From positions 558,001 through 622,000 of the forward strand of contig ML986588.1 in assembly GCA_010094045.1 (NCBI GenBank): 64,000 bases of DNA. The letters run 5' to 3'. Positions 37,394 through 49,731 of this stretch are shown one piece after another. The notes beneath the pieces are model-generated. The model had not been told where the DNA came from. It was given only the letters and a program-made list of their open reading frames with translations, and did no database searches. The DNA is from Lojkania enalia. Its lineage: Eukaryota; Ascomycota; Dothideomycetes; Pleosporales. Both the position numbers and the translations under genes were made by a program. The first letter of the stretch is position 1; each line of letters opens with the position of its first letter.

Positions 37394-38420
37394 TTATATA
37401 GAAGAACTTAATACTACTAGTAATAGCCTCTTTAATAATATTATATCGATTGTTTATTTAAATATATCTAAGTTTAAGATACGTCTAATTTAGTTTAGGT
37501 TATAATACTTATATACTATTATATTAAATTATTTAGTTATCTAGATAGGATCTTAAAGACTTTCTATTAACTAAAGCTTTTAGGTTTAAAACTTCTTATC
37601 CTCTACAATTAGGATTATCTTTAGAAAAGCTGCGTAGAGTACGCCTAGGTAGAAACTTAAAAACTACTAATAACCTATTAGAATTAGAGGTAACCGTTAA
37701 TATCTAACTATAATTCACCTTCTAATTTCTATACTAGAACCGATATACGCGTAAGTTGTAGTAAGAGTAAACTTCTATTTATATATATAGAACAACTGTT
37801 ACCTCCTATAAGGGGCCCTATAACAGGCGGACCCCTCTTTATAGGGCTTATAATAAAGAACCTATCTAATTTAGAGGGAAATTGGAGTAAACTAACTCTT
37901 AAGAAATAAATTATAATTTTATAAGAGAAGATCGCACGCTTAATATAATAGAAAACTATTAGTCTTAATTAACCTCTATAAACCACCAAATTAGAACCGA
38001 TAATATACTAAGAAACTTTTACAACTCCCCTAGTAAGAAACCTCTCAGCTACCCCTAAGCCTTCTTAAGCCTACCTTACTAAATATATACCTAAAATTAA
38101 AAGCCTTATAGATAGTAATAAACCTATATTTAAATAATAGCAAGCCTTGATCCTAGACCGACTTAAGATTAATATAGATTACTATTAGATAGAGTATATA
38201 TATATAGTATTAGTATAAAGATACACCTCTAGTACTACGAAAGAGTATCTAGAGCTAAAATATCTAGCTAAATTAGACTAGTATCGGTTTAAGAATACTA
38301 AAGAAATAATTTTACTTCTACAATCGTATTTTATTATAGGTAATAAAGAGATAGAGGTATAACAGGCGTTTTAAGTCCTAAAGATAAATAAGAGAGAAGT
38401 ATTCTCAACTTTTAAAGCTC

Positions 38421-39364
38421 GCTTTATTAGTACAGCTATTAGAGGATTCGTACTCTAATCTAAGTAGTTCTTCTACCTATAGAATAAGATTCTCCCCAGC
38501 CTAAAGATATTAAACCTTAGCTTTAAGCTTATATAAAAAGGCTCCTTTAATACTATAGTCGCCTACTTAACAGCCTATAATATAGAAAGGAGAAGCGTTC
38601 CTAACCTTCTAGAACGAACTATTAGCCTATAGGTTACAGCTAAAATAAATTTAGATCGGTACTAGAAGGCTTCTAAGAGTTTATCTAAAATAATCTATAA
38701 TCTAATACTACTCTAATCTACTCTAGTATTAATACCTTATTCTACTATAATTACTTTCTAATAACCTAGTAAGACTCCTATATCTGAAAGGTATACAACC
38801 CTAGATAATTACTATAACTATAGTAAACTAGGATACTTTATAAACGAATATATAGTCCTTAAAGTATAAGAAATAGAGGTTAAATAAGAGGAGATTAAGG
38901 AAGAAGAGTTCCTAGACGTAAATAAGTACTACCCGGATAGTTCTTAGGTAGGAAATAGAAACGCCTAGGAAAACTCTCTATTCTAGGCTTAAGTAAATAC
39001 AACTTATTAAATATCGATTTGTTATATTTATTTAGAGAAAAGTACTTCTAAATCCCTACTATTCTATATTTAAAAGGTGTTGATGTACAACTAAACACCC
39101 TTATTAATACTAGCGCTTAAAGCTTCCTATTCCTTAATTCTATAATAGCTAGATTACTCTCCTAAGCTCTATATATATTAATACAGCACTTACCCTTTAA
39201 AATTACTATTAAAGGTTTTCAGGACCGAATCTAAACCCTAGTTAATTAGTATATTTACTTATACCTATAAATTAATAGGAGAACTATCTAAAACTATCTA
39301 TTTATTATTATAGATCTAGGTATTTAGGATTGTATTATTAGTATTAAATAGTTATATTATTTTC
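38421..39364 (+). repeat. 944-bp direct duplication, left copy (contig end)
   Basis: This sequence recurs at 39375-40318, directly after the N run, and looks identical by eye. It ends exactly at the gap. An unmerged overlap of two contigs explains it better than biology does. Confidence 0.92.
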
Positions 39365-39374
39365 NNNNNNNNNN
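39365..39374. other. Assembly gap (10 N) between overlapping contig ends
   Basis: The 944 bp on each side are the same sequence, so the gap is probably negative: the contigs overlap and no sequence is missing. Confidence 0.95.
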
Positions 39375-40318
39375 GCTTTATTAGTACAGCTATTAGAGGA
39401 TTCGTACTCTAATCTAAGTAGTTCTTCTACCTATAGAATAAGATTCTCCCCAGCCTAAAGATATTAAACCTTAGCTTTAAGCTTATATAAAAAGGCTCCT
39501 TTAATACTATAGTCGCCTACTTAACAGCCTATAATATAGAAAGGAGAAGCGTTCCTAACCTTCTAGAACGAACTATTAGCCTATAGGTTACAGCTAAAAT
39601 AAATTTAGATCGGTACTAGAAGGCTTCTAAGAGTTTATCTAAAATAATCTATAATCTAATACTACTCTAATCTACTCTAGTATTAATACCTTATTCTACT
39701 ATAATTACTTTCTAATAACCTAGTAAGACTCCTATATCTGAAAGGTATACAACCCTAGATAATTACTATAACTATAGTAAACTAGGATACTTTATAAACG
39801 AATATATAGTCCTTAAAGTATAAGAAATAGAGGTTAAATAAGAGGAGATTAAGGAAGAAGAGTTCCTAGACGTAAATAAGTACTACCCGGATAGTTCTTA
39901 GGTAGGAAATAGAAACGCCTAGGAAAACTCTCTATTCTAGGCTTAAGTAAATACAACTTATTAAATATCGATTTGTTATATTTATTTAGAGAAAAGTACT
40001 TCTAAATCCCTACTATTCTATATTTAAAAGGTGTTGATGTACAACTAAACACCCTTATTAATACTAGCGCTTAAAGCTTCCTATTCCTTAATTCTATAAT
40101 AGCTAGATTACTCTCCTAAGCTCTATATATATTAATACAGCACTTACCCTTTAAAATTACTATTAAAGGTTTTCAGGACCGAATCTAAACCCTAGTTAAT
40201 TAGTATATTTACTTATACCTATAAATTAATAGGAGAACTATCTAAAACTATCTATTTATTATTATAGATCTAGGTATTTAGGATTGTATTATTAGTATTA
40301 AATAGTTATATTATTTTC
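39375..40318 (+). repeat. 944-bp direct duplication, right copy (contig start)
   Basis: Begins right after the N run with GCTTTATTAGTACAGC, as the left copy does at 38421. Confidence 0.92.
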
Positions 40319-43300
40319 AACTCCAGCTAGATACGGATAAGAATCGGATTATATAGCCCTTTAAGTATCTTACTATTTATAATCCTTTACCTCCTCTTCT
40401 TATATAATTAACTCAGCTAGTATATGATAAGAAGGTAGAGCTAGATATCCAGCAACACGATATTCTATAGGAAAAGAACTAGTATTAGTAGTCCCGCAGT
40501 CTAACTATCTATTATATTAAGGGTCTACTAAGACTGCTAAAACTATATTAGTCTCTTATAGCTTATAGTTTAAATAAGTTTAGAGCTTCCGCACGCCTAT
40601 ATATAATAAAATCTAAACCTAATCTAAAGAAAGTTTATTCTTCTATTATCGTTCTTATTTTAGCTAATACTTTCTACTTTAATATAAAGAGGAAAGAGAA
40701 CGAGTTTTTCTCTATATTTCTATACGAAATTGAGCGGCTGATTAAAGATAAGTAAGCCCTAGAGCTGGAAGATAAGGTTGAAAACGAAGTACTAGTAAAT
40801 CTCTAATTACTATCCGAATACTATAGATATTAGGATATATTTAGTAAAACTACAGCTTATTAATTACTAGAATACTACTCTTATAATTATAAGATTATTC
40901 TTATAGAACCCCTCCCTAATAGTTATAGCCCGTTATATAAGTAGAATATTAAGGAGCTAGAGGTAACTAAGAAGTATATTATAGATAATCTATAGTATAG
41001 GTATATTAAGTAGAGTCGGAGCTTTTTTATATTTTTAATCTTTTACATCTATAAACCTAATAGCGACCTATATATCTATATAGATTATTATAAATTTAAT
41101 ACTCTTATCTATAAGAATATATATCTAATACCGCGTATAGATAAACTCTTATCTAGACCTACTAAGGTAGTAATTTTTACTAAGTTTAATATTCGCGCGG
41201 CCTTTAATAAGATTAGAATAAACCCTAGTTTTAAGAAATATACTACCTTTTAGACTCGATACGGAACTTATAAGTATAAAGTTCTACCTTTTAGATTATA
41301 TAATAGTCTAGTAACTTACTAGCGCTATATAAATAATATACTAATCGACTACCTAGATAACTTTTATATTACTTACCTAGACGATATTTTTATCTACTCT
41401 AAAGACGAGGTAATATATACTATCTATGTTAAGAAAGTTCTTAAGAGATTATATTAAGTAGGGTTATAAGTTGATATTAAGAAGAGCGAATTCTATATTA
41501 CCTAAACTAAATACCTTAGCTATATTCTTTTAAATAAAGGCCTTAAGGTTAACCTAGAGAAGGTAGAAGTACTATATAACTAGTAGCTACCTACTACTAT
41601 AATAGGTGTAAAATCCTTCTTAGGTTTTACTAGATTCTACTAATAGTTTATACTAGAATTCTCGCGTGTCGTAAAGCTAATTATTATACTATAGAGTCCT
41701 ATAACCTCTTTCGTATAGATTTTAGAATGTAATATTACCTTTAAGAAATTAAAGTTAGCCCTATTAAGTATACCTACTTTCTACTACTTTAACCCTACGT
41801 TAGAAATAAAAATAAAAACTAATACCTCTAATAGAATAGTTATAGGAGTACTATTATAGAAATATCCTAATAGAAAATAGTACTCTATAGTATTCTATAG
41901 TAAGGTTCTATCCGGTTCGGAACTAAACTAGAAGATCTATAATAAGAAACTATTCGCAATTATTACTATATTTAAGTAATAGAGGGTAGAACTTACTTTA
42001 ATAGCTACTAGGACTCTAGTATATACTAATTATTACTTACTCGAATATTTTATAACTATAAAAGTATTTAATACTTATTAAGTTTATTAGACCGAGGAAT
42101 TAGCTTAGTATTAGTTCCGAATTAAGTATACCCTAGATAAAAATAATGTTAGAGTGGACATCTTTAGTTATTATAAATAAGATATAGAAAACTTAAAAGT
42201 AGCTTAAACTAACAACTAGTTAAGAGTTCTATTTAAACCGTATTAACTTCACCCTTAAATTAATACTAAATTAGTCTAGTCCTATATTACCTAAATAATA
42301 ATTTAAGTAGCTATATTAAACGTTATTAAAGGCTAGAAGTAGGTTATATTACTAGACTCTCTAGAATTAATTAATATATTATTATAGGAAAACCGAGCCT
42401 CCTTTATATAGGAATATATACTTCTACTCTATAAGTATTAGATAGAGAATAGACTACTCCTCTATAATAATTATTTATATATTCTATTAGATTTAGGCCT
42501 TTATATATAACTTATATAAGAGGCTTATAACTAAATATCCTCTATACACCTAAGTGCTACTAAAACCTATTAGTTACTATTTTAGAAGTACTACTAGAAG
42601 GGTATAGAAGCTACTTATAAACGATATATATAGAATTACATTCTATACCGTAAAGCTTATCTAATATAAACCCGAACCCTAGGTTTTATCTACCTACTTC
42701 CTATACTAAATTAACTAATATAGTACCTATATATTAACTTTAAGGATTTTCCTATAAATAAGTCCGGATATAATTAGATTATAGTAGTAATTAATTACCT
42801 ATCTAAACAAGTAGTATCTATCCTCTACTATTATATAATTAATATAAGGGGAATGGCCGAATTATTTATTTAATAGGTATACTACTTTAGCTATACGCCT
42901 AAAACTATTATTTTAGACTAAAGATCTTAGTTTATATCTAGTTTCTAGTCTAAATTCTGCTGTATCTTAGGCGTAAAGATTAAACTATCTACTACTTATT
43001 ATAAAGAGACTAACGGATAGATAGAGATTATAAATAAATATATCGATTAGAGACTGCGCTCTTTTATATCCTTCTACTAAAATAATTAGAGTTCTCTATT
43101 ACCTATAATCAACCGAGTATAAGCAACTCTACCCTATATAACTATTAGAATATCCCTATATTAGATTCTATATAGATTTAAGCCCTATTAGAGTTAGGAT
43201 TAAAAATATTCTATTAATTCTATTACTATAACAGATAAATTAAATTATAAGAACGCCTTAACTCTAGTAACTTGTATATATATAGCCTAGGAAACCGTAA

Positions 43301-44981
43301 AGGTTAATATTAAGAAGGCTTAGGATTGTATATAATCTATTATTAACTATTACTAGTAACTAATTAATTAGTAGATTAGTAATATAGTCTACCTAAATAC
43401 TAAGAATCTTATAGTCTAAAGACTAAGCTGAAAGCTATCCGATTAATAGGAGGGCCCTTTTAAAGTACTAGAATAGGTTAGAAACTTATACTATCTATAA
43501 CTACCCCTAGGATTGAGAATATATAATATCTTCGTACTAAACCTATTATATAAGAACTTCTAGAACCCTCTACTAGAGTAAGAAACTCTAAAACCACCTG
43601 CTATCGCTATTAAGGGGGTAGAAGAGTAGAAGGTTAAGGAAATACTAGCTAGTAAGCTATATTATAAGACCCTTAAATACTGTATAAAATAGGTAGGATA
43701 TAATTCTAATCTGATCTAGTATAAAGCCTTAAATTTTATAGGTTCGCTTTATAAGCTAAGAGCTTTTTATAATAAGTATCCGAATTAGCTAGGACCCTTA
43801 AAAGCCCTAACTAAATAGATTAAGGTATATAAGGATAGTATAAAGAATATAGATTACCTAGTAGACGATAATATATAAGAGTTAAGTAGTAGATTAAAAA
43901 ACTAAAGTATAGGCCTAAAATTACTCCTCTATAAAATCTAGAGGGTCTAATAGTAGGCTGTTAGATACCTCCCTAGTCCTCTTCTCCTCTACTCTTCTTT
44001 CTCTTCTTTCCCTCTAGACTCCTCCTAAACTTCTCCTACCTTATTTTTAACCGCCTAAGAGCGCTGTAATATTAGCTTAAAGGCTAGATACTAGAGTTTT
44101 TAAGGCCGAAACCTAATAGAGCAACTTAGTATTCTAGTAGAATAAAGCTACCTAGATACTAGCTATAGGAAGGCTATTTTCCTAACTTTTTACAACCTAG
44201 GCTATAAGCGCTAGACTGTAAATAGACTCTAAAATAGTCTTAAAAGCTACCTTTTTATCCTCCTTATCCCCTATATATTAGACTACTACCTATAGTTTAA
44301 AATAGCCCCGGAGGACTAGAAACTCCTTTTTATAGTAGGAGGGGATTTATAAGTATATTAGTAATAAGTATTCTACTAGTATTAGATACGATTTGTACGG
44401 GGTTATACTTTTTATTTTATAAGGTATAATACTTATATTTTTTTAATCTTAGAAACCAAAAGAAAAATATTATATACCGCCTGTAGGTAAGTATATATAT
44501 AGTTTAAAGGTAGATAACCTAGAAGGCTTCTAAAGAGGCTTTAGGAGGTAGGTAGAGTAGTATATTAATTAATTTTTTCTATAAAGTATTAGTAATACTT
44601 TAATAATTAACGGTTCTAGGGACGCGTAATAATACGTATAGAGTAGAAGTTATTATTTAGTTAAGAAAGCTTAGTTAACAGCAACCTAGTAATATACTAA
44701 GACTAGTAAACACTTATTACTATACGCAACGAAATTACAATATTAATAAACTATTATAATAGTAGTTACTAGCTAATATATAGGTTAATTATACTTACCG
44801 TAAAAATCTTACTTAATATTATATTAATAAATATATCTCTATAGGTAACTATACGTATTAGCTTTTACTAGTAAATACCTTTTTAAAGAAATTTCTTTAT
44901 ACTAGAACCTATCTATAATAGCCCCAATTCCCTCCTAAACCAGCGTAGATAGAGACTATCAGCTTATAAGGAAGGGGGTAG

Positions 44982-45260
44982 TATAATAATACAAAGAAAT
45001 CGTTCTACGAAAAGCTTTATATATAATCTTATCCTAAAGCTTTTTACTTATCTTATCCTACCCCCAGTTCTACCCCTTTTCCCTTCTATATATAGTTATA
45101 TACTCCCTTATAAGTAGCTTAGTAGTTCTTCTATATCCTTTTATATAAGGCCTATAGGTGTTAATAGAATTTCTAGGTTCCTAATCCCCTACGTACTTCT
45201 ATATACCTCTAAGTAGATTCATACTATATTCGGACCTATTATCTTACTTATACTGTTATA
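44982..45260 (+). repeat. 3' LTR of copy 2
   Basis: 279 bp, preceded by the polypurine tract and followed by the target duplication ATATT. Confidence 0.9.
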
Positions 45261-45368
45261 ATATTATACTAAAACTAGTCTTATTATATAAGTACTTTAA
45301 GTTATTACTTATAAAAGTAGATAACTATAATATTTTCTCTATTATAGAAAACCTCTTAAATATACTAG

Positions 45369-45401
45369 TAATATATTAGTAATATATTTAGAATGTTTTA
45401 A
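45369..45401 (+). repeat. 11-bp tandem array (3 units), right of the retrotransposons
   Basis: Units TAATATATTAG, TAATATATTTA and GAATGTTTTAA; same register as the arrays left of the insertions. Confidence 0.7.
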
Positions 45402-45623
45402 GTATTACTATTTACCTAATCCTCTCTATTCTAATATCTTACTTTATACTTATACTTAATAGCAGCTATATCTTAATTATAGAGATAATTTAAAACCTAT
45501 TACTTATAGATTAAAGTATTAATCTTATCTTTATTTATAAGACTAGTATATATATTTTATAGACTTAAACTATTATATTATTAGTAAAAGTCCTAAATAA
45601 GTAGATTCTTTAAAAGAGTATCT

Positions 45624-45667
45624 AAATATATTATTAATATATTATTAATATATTAGAAATATATTAG
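45624..45667 (+). repeat. 11-bp tandem array (4 units)
   Basis: Units AAATATATTAT, TAATATATTAT, TAATATATTAG and AAATATATTAG, all exactly 11 bp. Confidence 0.75.
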
Positions 45668-46169
45668 TATAATATATTCTAAGTAAGATATAGGTTATTA
45701 ATTTTCTAGATAATATCTAAAAATCTTTAATAAATATCTTTTAAAGTTTTATTAACTATAAAAGGTAGATATATATATATTCTAATAGATACCTAAATTA
45801 TATATAAGTATAGAATAAGATTAGAAGGTATAATTTAAATAAACTTAATACTATAATATTACTTAATTAGATTTTTCTAACCTTAATAATAGTTAATACC
45901 TAAATTATTTTTAATATATTAGTAATATATTAATAAAGAATTAGAAATATATAATTAATATCTTACTATATTTTTTCTACCTTACGCCTATATACTTAGT
46001 AATATAGTAAGTATTTAGTCTATCTTCTATATCTATTCTATTAAATCGATCTTATAGAAAGTTAATTTAATATTAATATTAAAAAGAGAGTAGCTAAGAA
46101 TAATATAGTTATAAGTAATAAGTATAGTTATAATACTAGATAAGATATCGAGGAATACCTAATATTATC

Positions 46170-46202
46170 TAATATATTAGAAATATATTAGTAATATATT
46201 AT
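46170..46202 (+). repeat. 11-bp tandem array (3 units)
   Basis: Units TAATATATTAG, AAATATATTAG and TAATATATTAT, followed by a partial fourth. Confidence 0.75.
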
Positions 46203-47249
46203 AAATATAGATATATTAGTAATTATACTTATTAGTTAAACTTTCTAAATAAACTATATAGTATAAGAGGGCTTAGGATATATATAAGCTGTTCTATCGA
46301 GAAATTTCTGTTGTTCTATAAGATAGAAGCTATAAGAAAAATATTAGAAAGTTTTTCTAATATATTCTTAATATATTATAAACCTATTTATATTAACTTT
46401 CTTTAAGTCTCTTCTATTTTTTATATAAATTTAGCAGATACTTTTAAGTAATAAAAGTATTACTTTAGTATAATATATACCCTTTATATCTGGATTAAGA
46501 TATATATAGTAAACTATATTAGTATAGGTATAGTTTATTCTACTAATTTAGAAGTTATTAAAGAATAATAAGCTACTCTTTTTATCTACTATACTAACTT
46601 ACGTAAAGCTGTATATTACCTAGAATATATTAATAATATATTTATATTATATTTAGAATATATTATAATATTATTCTACCCTTTATTCTACTACTCTTTT
46701 CTCTATATTAGACTATATTAATATGTTAATAATATATATAAAGCTATCTTTAGAGGTATTTAGAAACTCTAGTAGAAGATCTATAAAATATATCTATCTA
46801 ACCTTTACAGCCCTTTAGTTATTTATAGCTATTATTATAGTAAGATAATTTAGTTACGTAATTTTAATCTAGAGATATAATATATTAGTAATTTATTCTA
46901 AATCTATTTAAAATGTCTTATTATATTACTTACTAGTACTATAGTTAGGTTAATATTTATACTATCTTCGCTTTATATAATACTACTATTATTAGGAAGG
47001 CTATTAATATAATCTATAACGCGATAATAGGTAGGGTTATTCTAGAAAGTAGAGTTACTCTAGAGTTCTAGGATAGCTACTAAACGAATAACAGATTCTA
47101 AAACTATATTAGATAATAATACATTTATAATACATTAGGAATATATTACCTTCGGTACTTATGACTTGGGATGGAAATGAAAATTAACGGACGAAGGTCA
47201 GCCTACTATTTATAGAAAATTTGCATGTGAATTCTCAGCCCATCTTTAG

Positions 47250-48284
47250 TGGCTTAATCTTAGCGCTAAGAATAGGGGCTGAGCTACTCAGCTAAGATGA
47301 GCCGAGCGGGTACCTGCTAATTTTTTTTGCTGATCTTCTGCTGATTATATTAACGTAAGAAGTAAACCTATATAGCTATCTAGCAGTTTAATTGTCATAA
47401 AGGCATGCAATAATAGGTAGAGAAAACTAGAGCGGCGGAGTATGTTCCCCGTAGACCGTTTCTAATGTTAAGGAAGTGGGCTGTAGTGTCTTATAGCTTT
47501 AAGTCACGGGTTAATAATATAGAGTCACCTGACATAGGGTTAAAATAGCCGAATCACACCCTACAGGGATAGTAGCGATTCGTCTCTCTTTCATCACCAG
47601 CCATCTCTTCTCTAAGAAAACTGAATATACGAACGTTTTAGCCCTCCTACTCTATCTATTGTTGCTACGCTGTAATCTATCATACTAGCCTATTACATGG
47701 GCCTGTAGTAGTAATTATAGCTTCTGTAACAATGCGAAGAAATCGTTCCACGAAAAGTTTCACATGCAACCTTATCCTAAAGCTTTTCGCTTATCTTATC
47801 CTACCCCCGGCTCCGCCCCTTTTCCCTTCCGTATATAGTTGCACACTCCCTTATAAGTAGCTTAGTAGTTCTTCTATATCCTTTCGTACAAGGCCTATAG
47901 GTGTCAATGGAATTCCTAGGTCCCTAAACCCCCACGCACTCCCATATGCCTCTGAGTGGATTCGTGCTGCATTCGGACCCATTGTCTTGCCTGCGCCGTT
48001 ACAGCTTCTTCTTTACTCCTCCTTTAACGCCTCTAATTGGAATGATTTAAGCGTACTAGCTCTAAATATTTTCAAGTAAAGGAGAATGGATTAACTTACT
48101 AGTAGTAAAAGCTCAACGAACAACACGGTGGTAGGCTGGCATTCTATGTTAGGTTTACCTAGCTGTAGTTTATACATGTTGTGTTTGCTAGTCTTATAAC
48201 TAGTGTTTTAAGCGAGCGGGACCGATCACGTGAACGACTCAGCGGCTCAGCTGGGACTGAGCCACTGAGCCCGCTCAGTCCCTG
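47250..48284. mobile_element. Possible non-autonomous hAT-like element carrying the solo LTR
   Basis: The right end (48230-48284) is dense in CTCAG/CTGAG words and, reverse-complemented, starts CAGGGACTGAGCGGGC. The left side near 47265 carries TAGTGGCTTAATCTTAGC, which equals an internal part of that end (CAGTGGCTCAGTCCCAGC) after C-to-T/G-to-A changes only. I could not define the left terminus or a matching 8-bp duplication, so the limits are soft. Confidence 0.35.
47725..48003 (+). mobile_element. Solo LTR of the Ty3/gypsy family, not RIP-mutated
   Basis: 279 bp from TGTAACAATGCG to GCGCCGTTACA, flanked by a perfect 5-bp duplication GCTTC at 47720-47724 and 48004-48008. It has the same length and ends as the four LTRs in the island but keeps its C and G bases. 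It therefore serves as the reference for judging RIP in the other copies. It arose by LTR-LTR recombination or is a recent insertion reduced to one LTR. Below the length threshold usually quoted for RIP, such a fragment could escape mutation. Confidence 0.92.
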
Positions 48285-48725
48285 AACAACGACTGAGCAA
48301 GAGAAAACAGGGAGGAACCAAATTGTATTTAATGACCTTACGACTCCAACCTTCATAGCTCTTCGTAGTCAACTTGAATATCTTTGCACACTCTACTTGC
48401 GCACTTCTATCATAAACCCACAAGAATAATCCCCTCGCAGCACGTGATCGCTCTTAGTCATCACCCTGTCCTGCACCCGGCCAATCAGAGGCCGTTACAA
48501 AGGGACTTTTTGTCAAGTGGTAGTTTATGCGTAACCGCTAGTGGGGCTTCCGTGTAACTCGCATGATTGGATTAGGAGGGCTCTTAGTGCATGAAGGATT
48601 GTCCAACAAAGGCGGCGATGCACAACGCGTTCCATATTTAAGCCGATTAACCCCACACTGCGCATCGAAACAGTTTGTCATTTCCTACCATTTACGTAAG
48701 TGTCGATTCGAAACCGATTTCCGCT

Positions 48726-49278
48726 ATGGCTCTCGGGACCGTGCTACCGTTTTGGCCGGCGCTACTATTTACATACCTCGAACCAATATCCTTGTATGCT
48801 ACCTGCTTTTCTTTCCAGTAACAGTGTCGTCTGCTGACCATATCACCTCTGCCAAATAACTTGATTTGGACACTAACCGCGGAGCAGAATCCTAGGCTGG
48901 AACGCCGCCTTCTCTAACCCAAGCACCTTCATCACCAAACAAGTACCCAAGGCTTCTTCAGCCTTCGTGGCCCCTTCCGCCGGCGCAATTTGCCTTTCCT
49001 ACACACTCGGCAATATCTTCGTTCTGCTCGCTGCGCTGGCTATCCTCTGCACAGCTATTACGCGCGAAAAGCGCGTCGCGAAGTTTTACCTCTTCTTCGT
49101 CGCGTTAGGCGACCTCGGACATATCTATTCAAGCTATAAGGCGATGGGCCCAGAGATGTTCTGGAACTTCAATCAGTATAATGAGGTGATGTGGGGAAAT
49201 ATTGGGGTTAGTGCATTTTTGCACGTTAATAGGTTGGGTACATTGACTGGGGTGTTCGGACGATTTAGAGGAAGGTAG
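48726..49278 (+). CDS. DUF7704-like small membrane protein
   Basis: Two exons, 48726-48793 and 48888-49278, with a 94-bp intron (GTATGC..GCAG, branch-like CACTAAC). Together they encode 152 residues. The N-terminus MALGTVLPFWPALLFTYLEP is hydrophobic with the conserved LEPIS that precedes the first loop. Three further membrane spans follow, including GNIFVLLAALAILCTAI and FYLFFVALGDLGHIYSSY, and the C-terminal NEVMWGNIGV motif fits the fungal DUF7704 family as I remember it. The function is unknown for the family. A model without the first exon would wrongly start inside exon two. It is the first intact gene right of the transposon island. Confidence 0.8.
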
Positions 49279-49731
49279 TGATATGATGAGGGGTAGATTA
49301 TGAAGTCATTTCAATGCAAGGCTAGGGAGAGTAGGGCTCGTGTCAATAATCTTTGTCGAGATCGTTATCTTACATACAGTTCATGAATGCAATAAACCTA
49401 GCTTCCTTTCATTACACATATGCGTTGCGCGGTTATTATTAACATTATGGGCTTCAAATCCTGGAAACAACTCTAAAATAAGTACTGGAGTCGATATCAT
49501 TACTATGCGAGATTTGAAGGTTATTGAGGTGTGTTTAATAGTGGATACAAGGTGTCGTAGCTTCTAGGGCGGGCGGTTGTGAGAAAGGTTATTGAGTAGC
49601 GACGAGCCGAAATATTATACGACCATTTCGTCGAGAACGTGAAAGCCTGTCCATCTACCCAGCGAACTAGAAAATATGTGGTTGTAAGGCTTCCGGGCGC
49701 TCCATGAGCAAAAAGAATTCTGACGGAACAA
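49279..49731. other. Intergenic, no gene seen
   Basis: The 3' region of the DUF7704-like gene and the downstream side of the tRNA gene. No coding signal found. Confidence 0.5.

Larger units (their letters stand above)
38700..43880 (+). pseudogene. Gag-pol relic of copy 2
   Basis: The frame is destroyed by stops, but domain landmarks survive. A CCHC knuckle near 38.81 and 39.77 kb (duplicated by the gap artefact) has its Cys codons turned to Tyr. The RT core includes the region ending YLDDIFIYS. An RNase H region has its first Asp changed to Asn (IKTNTSNR). The integrase carries VVINYLSKQ-type text. A C-terminal chromodomain-like stretch starts near 43.62 kb and contains YYKTLKYCIK and VGYNSN. 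All changes seen against expected family residues are G-to-A or C-to-T, as RIP predicts. Limits are approximate. Confidence 0.8.
37115..45260 (+). mobile_element. Ty3/gypsy chromovirus-type retrotransposon, copy 2, sense, RIP-mutated
   Basis: LTRs of 279 bp lie at 37115-37393 and 44982-45260, flanked by ATATT at 37110-37114 and 45261-45265. A polypurine tract (AAGGAAGGGGG) sits just before the 3' LTR. In order along the plus strand are a Gag-type zinc-knuckle remnant near 38.8 kb, reverse transcriptase with YLDDIFIYS at about 41.4 kb, RNase H at about 41.8 kb, integrase at about 42.7-43.0 kb and a chromodomain-like stretch at about 43.6-43.8 kb. This order is that of Ty3/gypsy chromoviruses. 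Stops from RIP interrupt every domain, so the copy is dead. The gross length of 8146 bp is inflated by a 954-bp assembly artefact; corrected, it is about 7192 bp, matching copy 1. Confidence 0.92.
24754..47160 (+). pseudogene. Intron-rich gene relic, split by three transposons and mutated by RIP
   Basis: The first three exons are intact: 24754-24774, 24831-24896 and 24957 onward. They encode MTSLKSH, then PSYTAYVALGSRPLGMDP, then SDGHV, with GTAAGT..ATAG and GTCAGT..TCAG introns. The third exon is cut by the hAT element, and the frame resumes after it (KVRPRELYYHIN). Further RIP-damaged exons and GT..AG introns follow to about 29.5 kb, in the 370-bp spacer at 36.75-37.11 kb, and from 45.26 to 47.16 kb. 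Removing the three insertions leaves an ancestral unit of about 4.7 kb. Nearly every intron contains tandem 11-bp units. I do not recognise the protein. It could be a host gene or an older intron-bearing element. The idea that all segments belong to one gene is inferred from strand, intron style and continuity across insertions. Confidence 0.45.

Noticed and set aside
38421..40318. Tandem duplication within the retrotransposon as a real event
   Set aside because: It ends exactly at the N run, and the corrected length equals that of the other copy, so it is an assembly artefact.
25000..47000. CRISPR-like or satellite array because of many short TA-rich repeats
   Set aside because: Repeats are 11-bp units in introns plus RIP-driven TA enrichment; no direct repeats with unique spacers of constant length.
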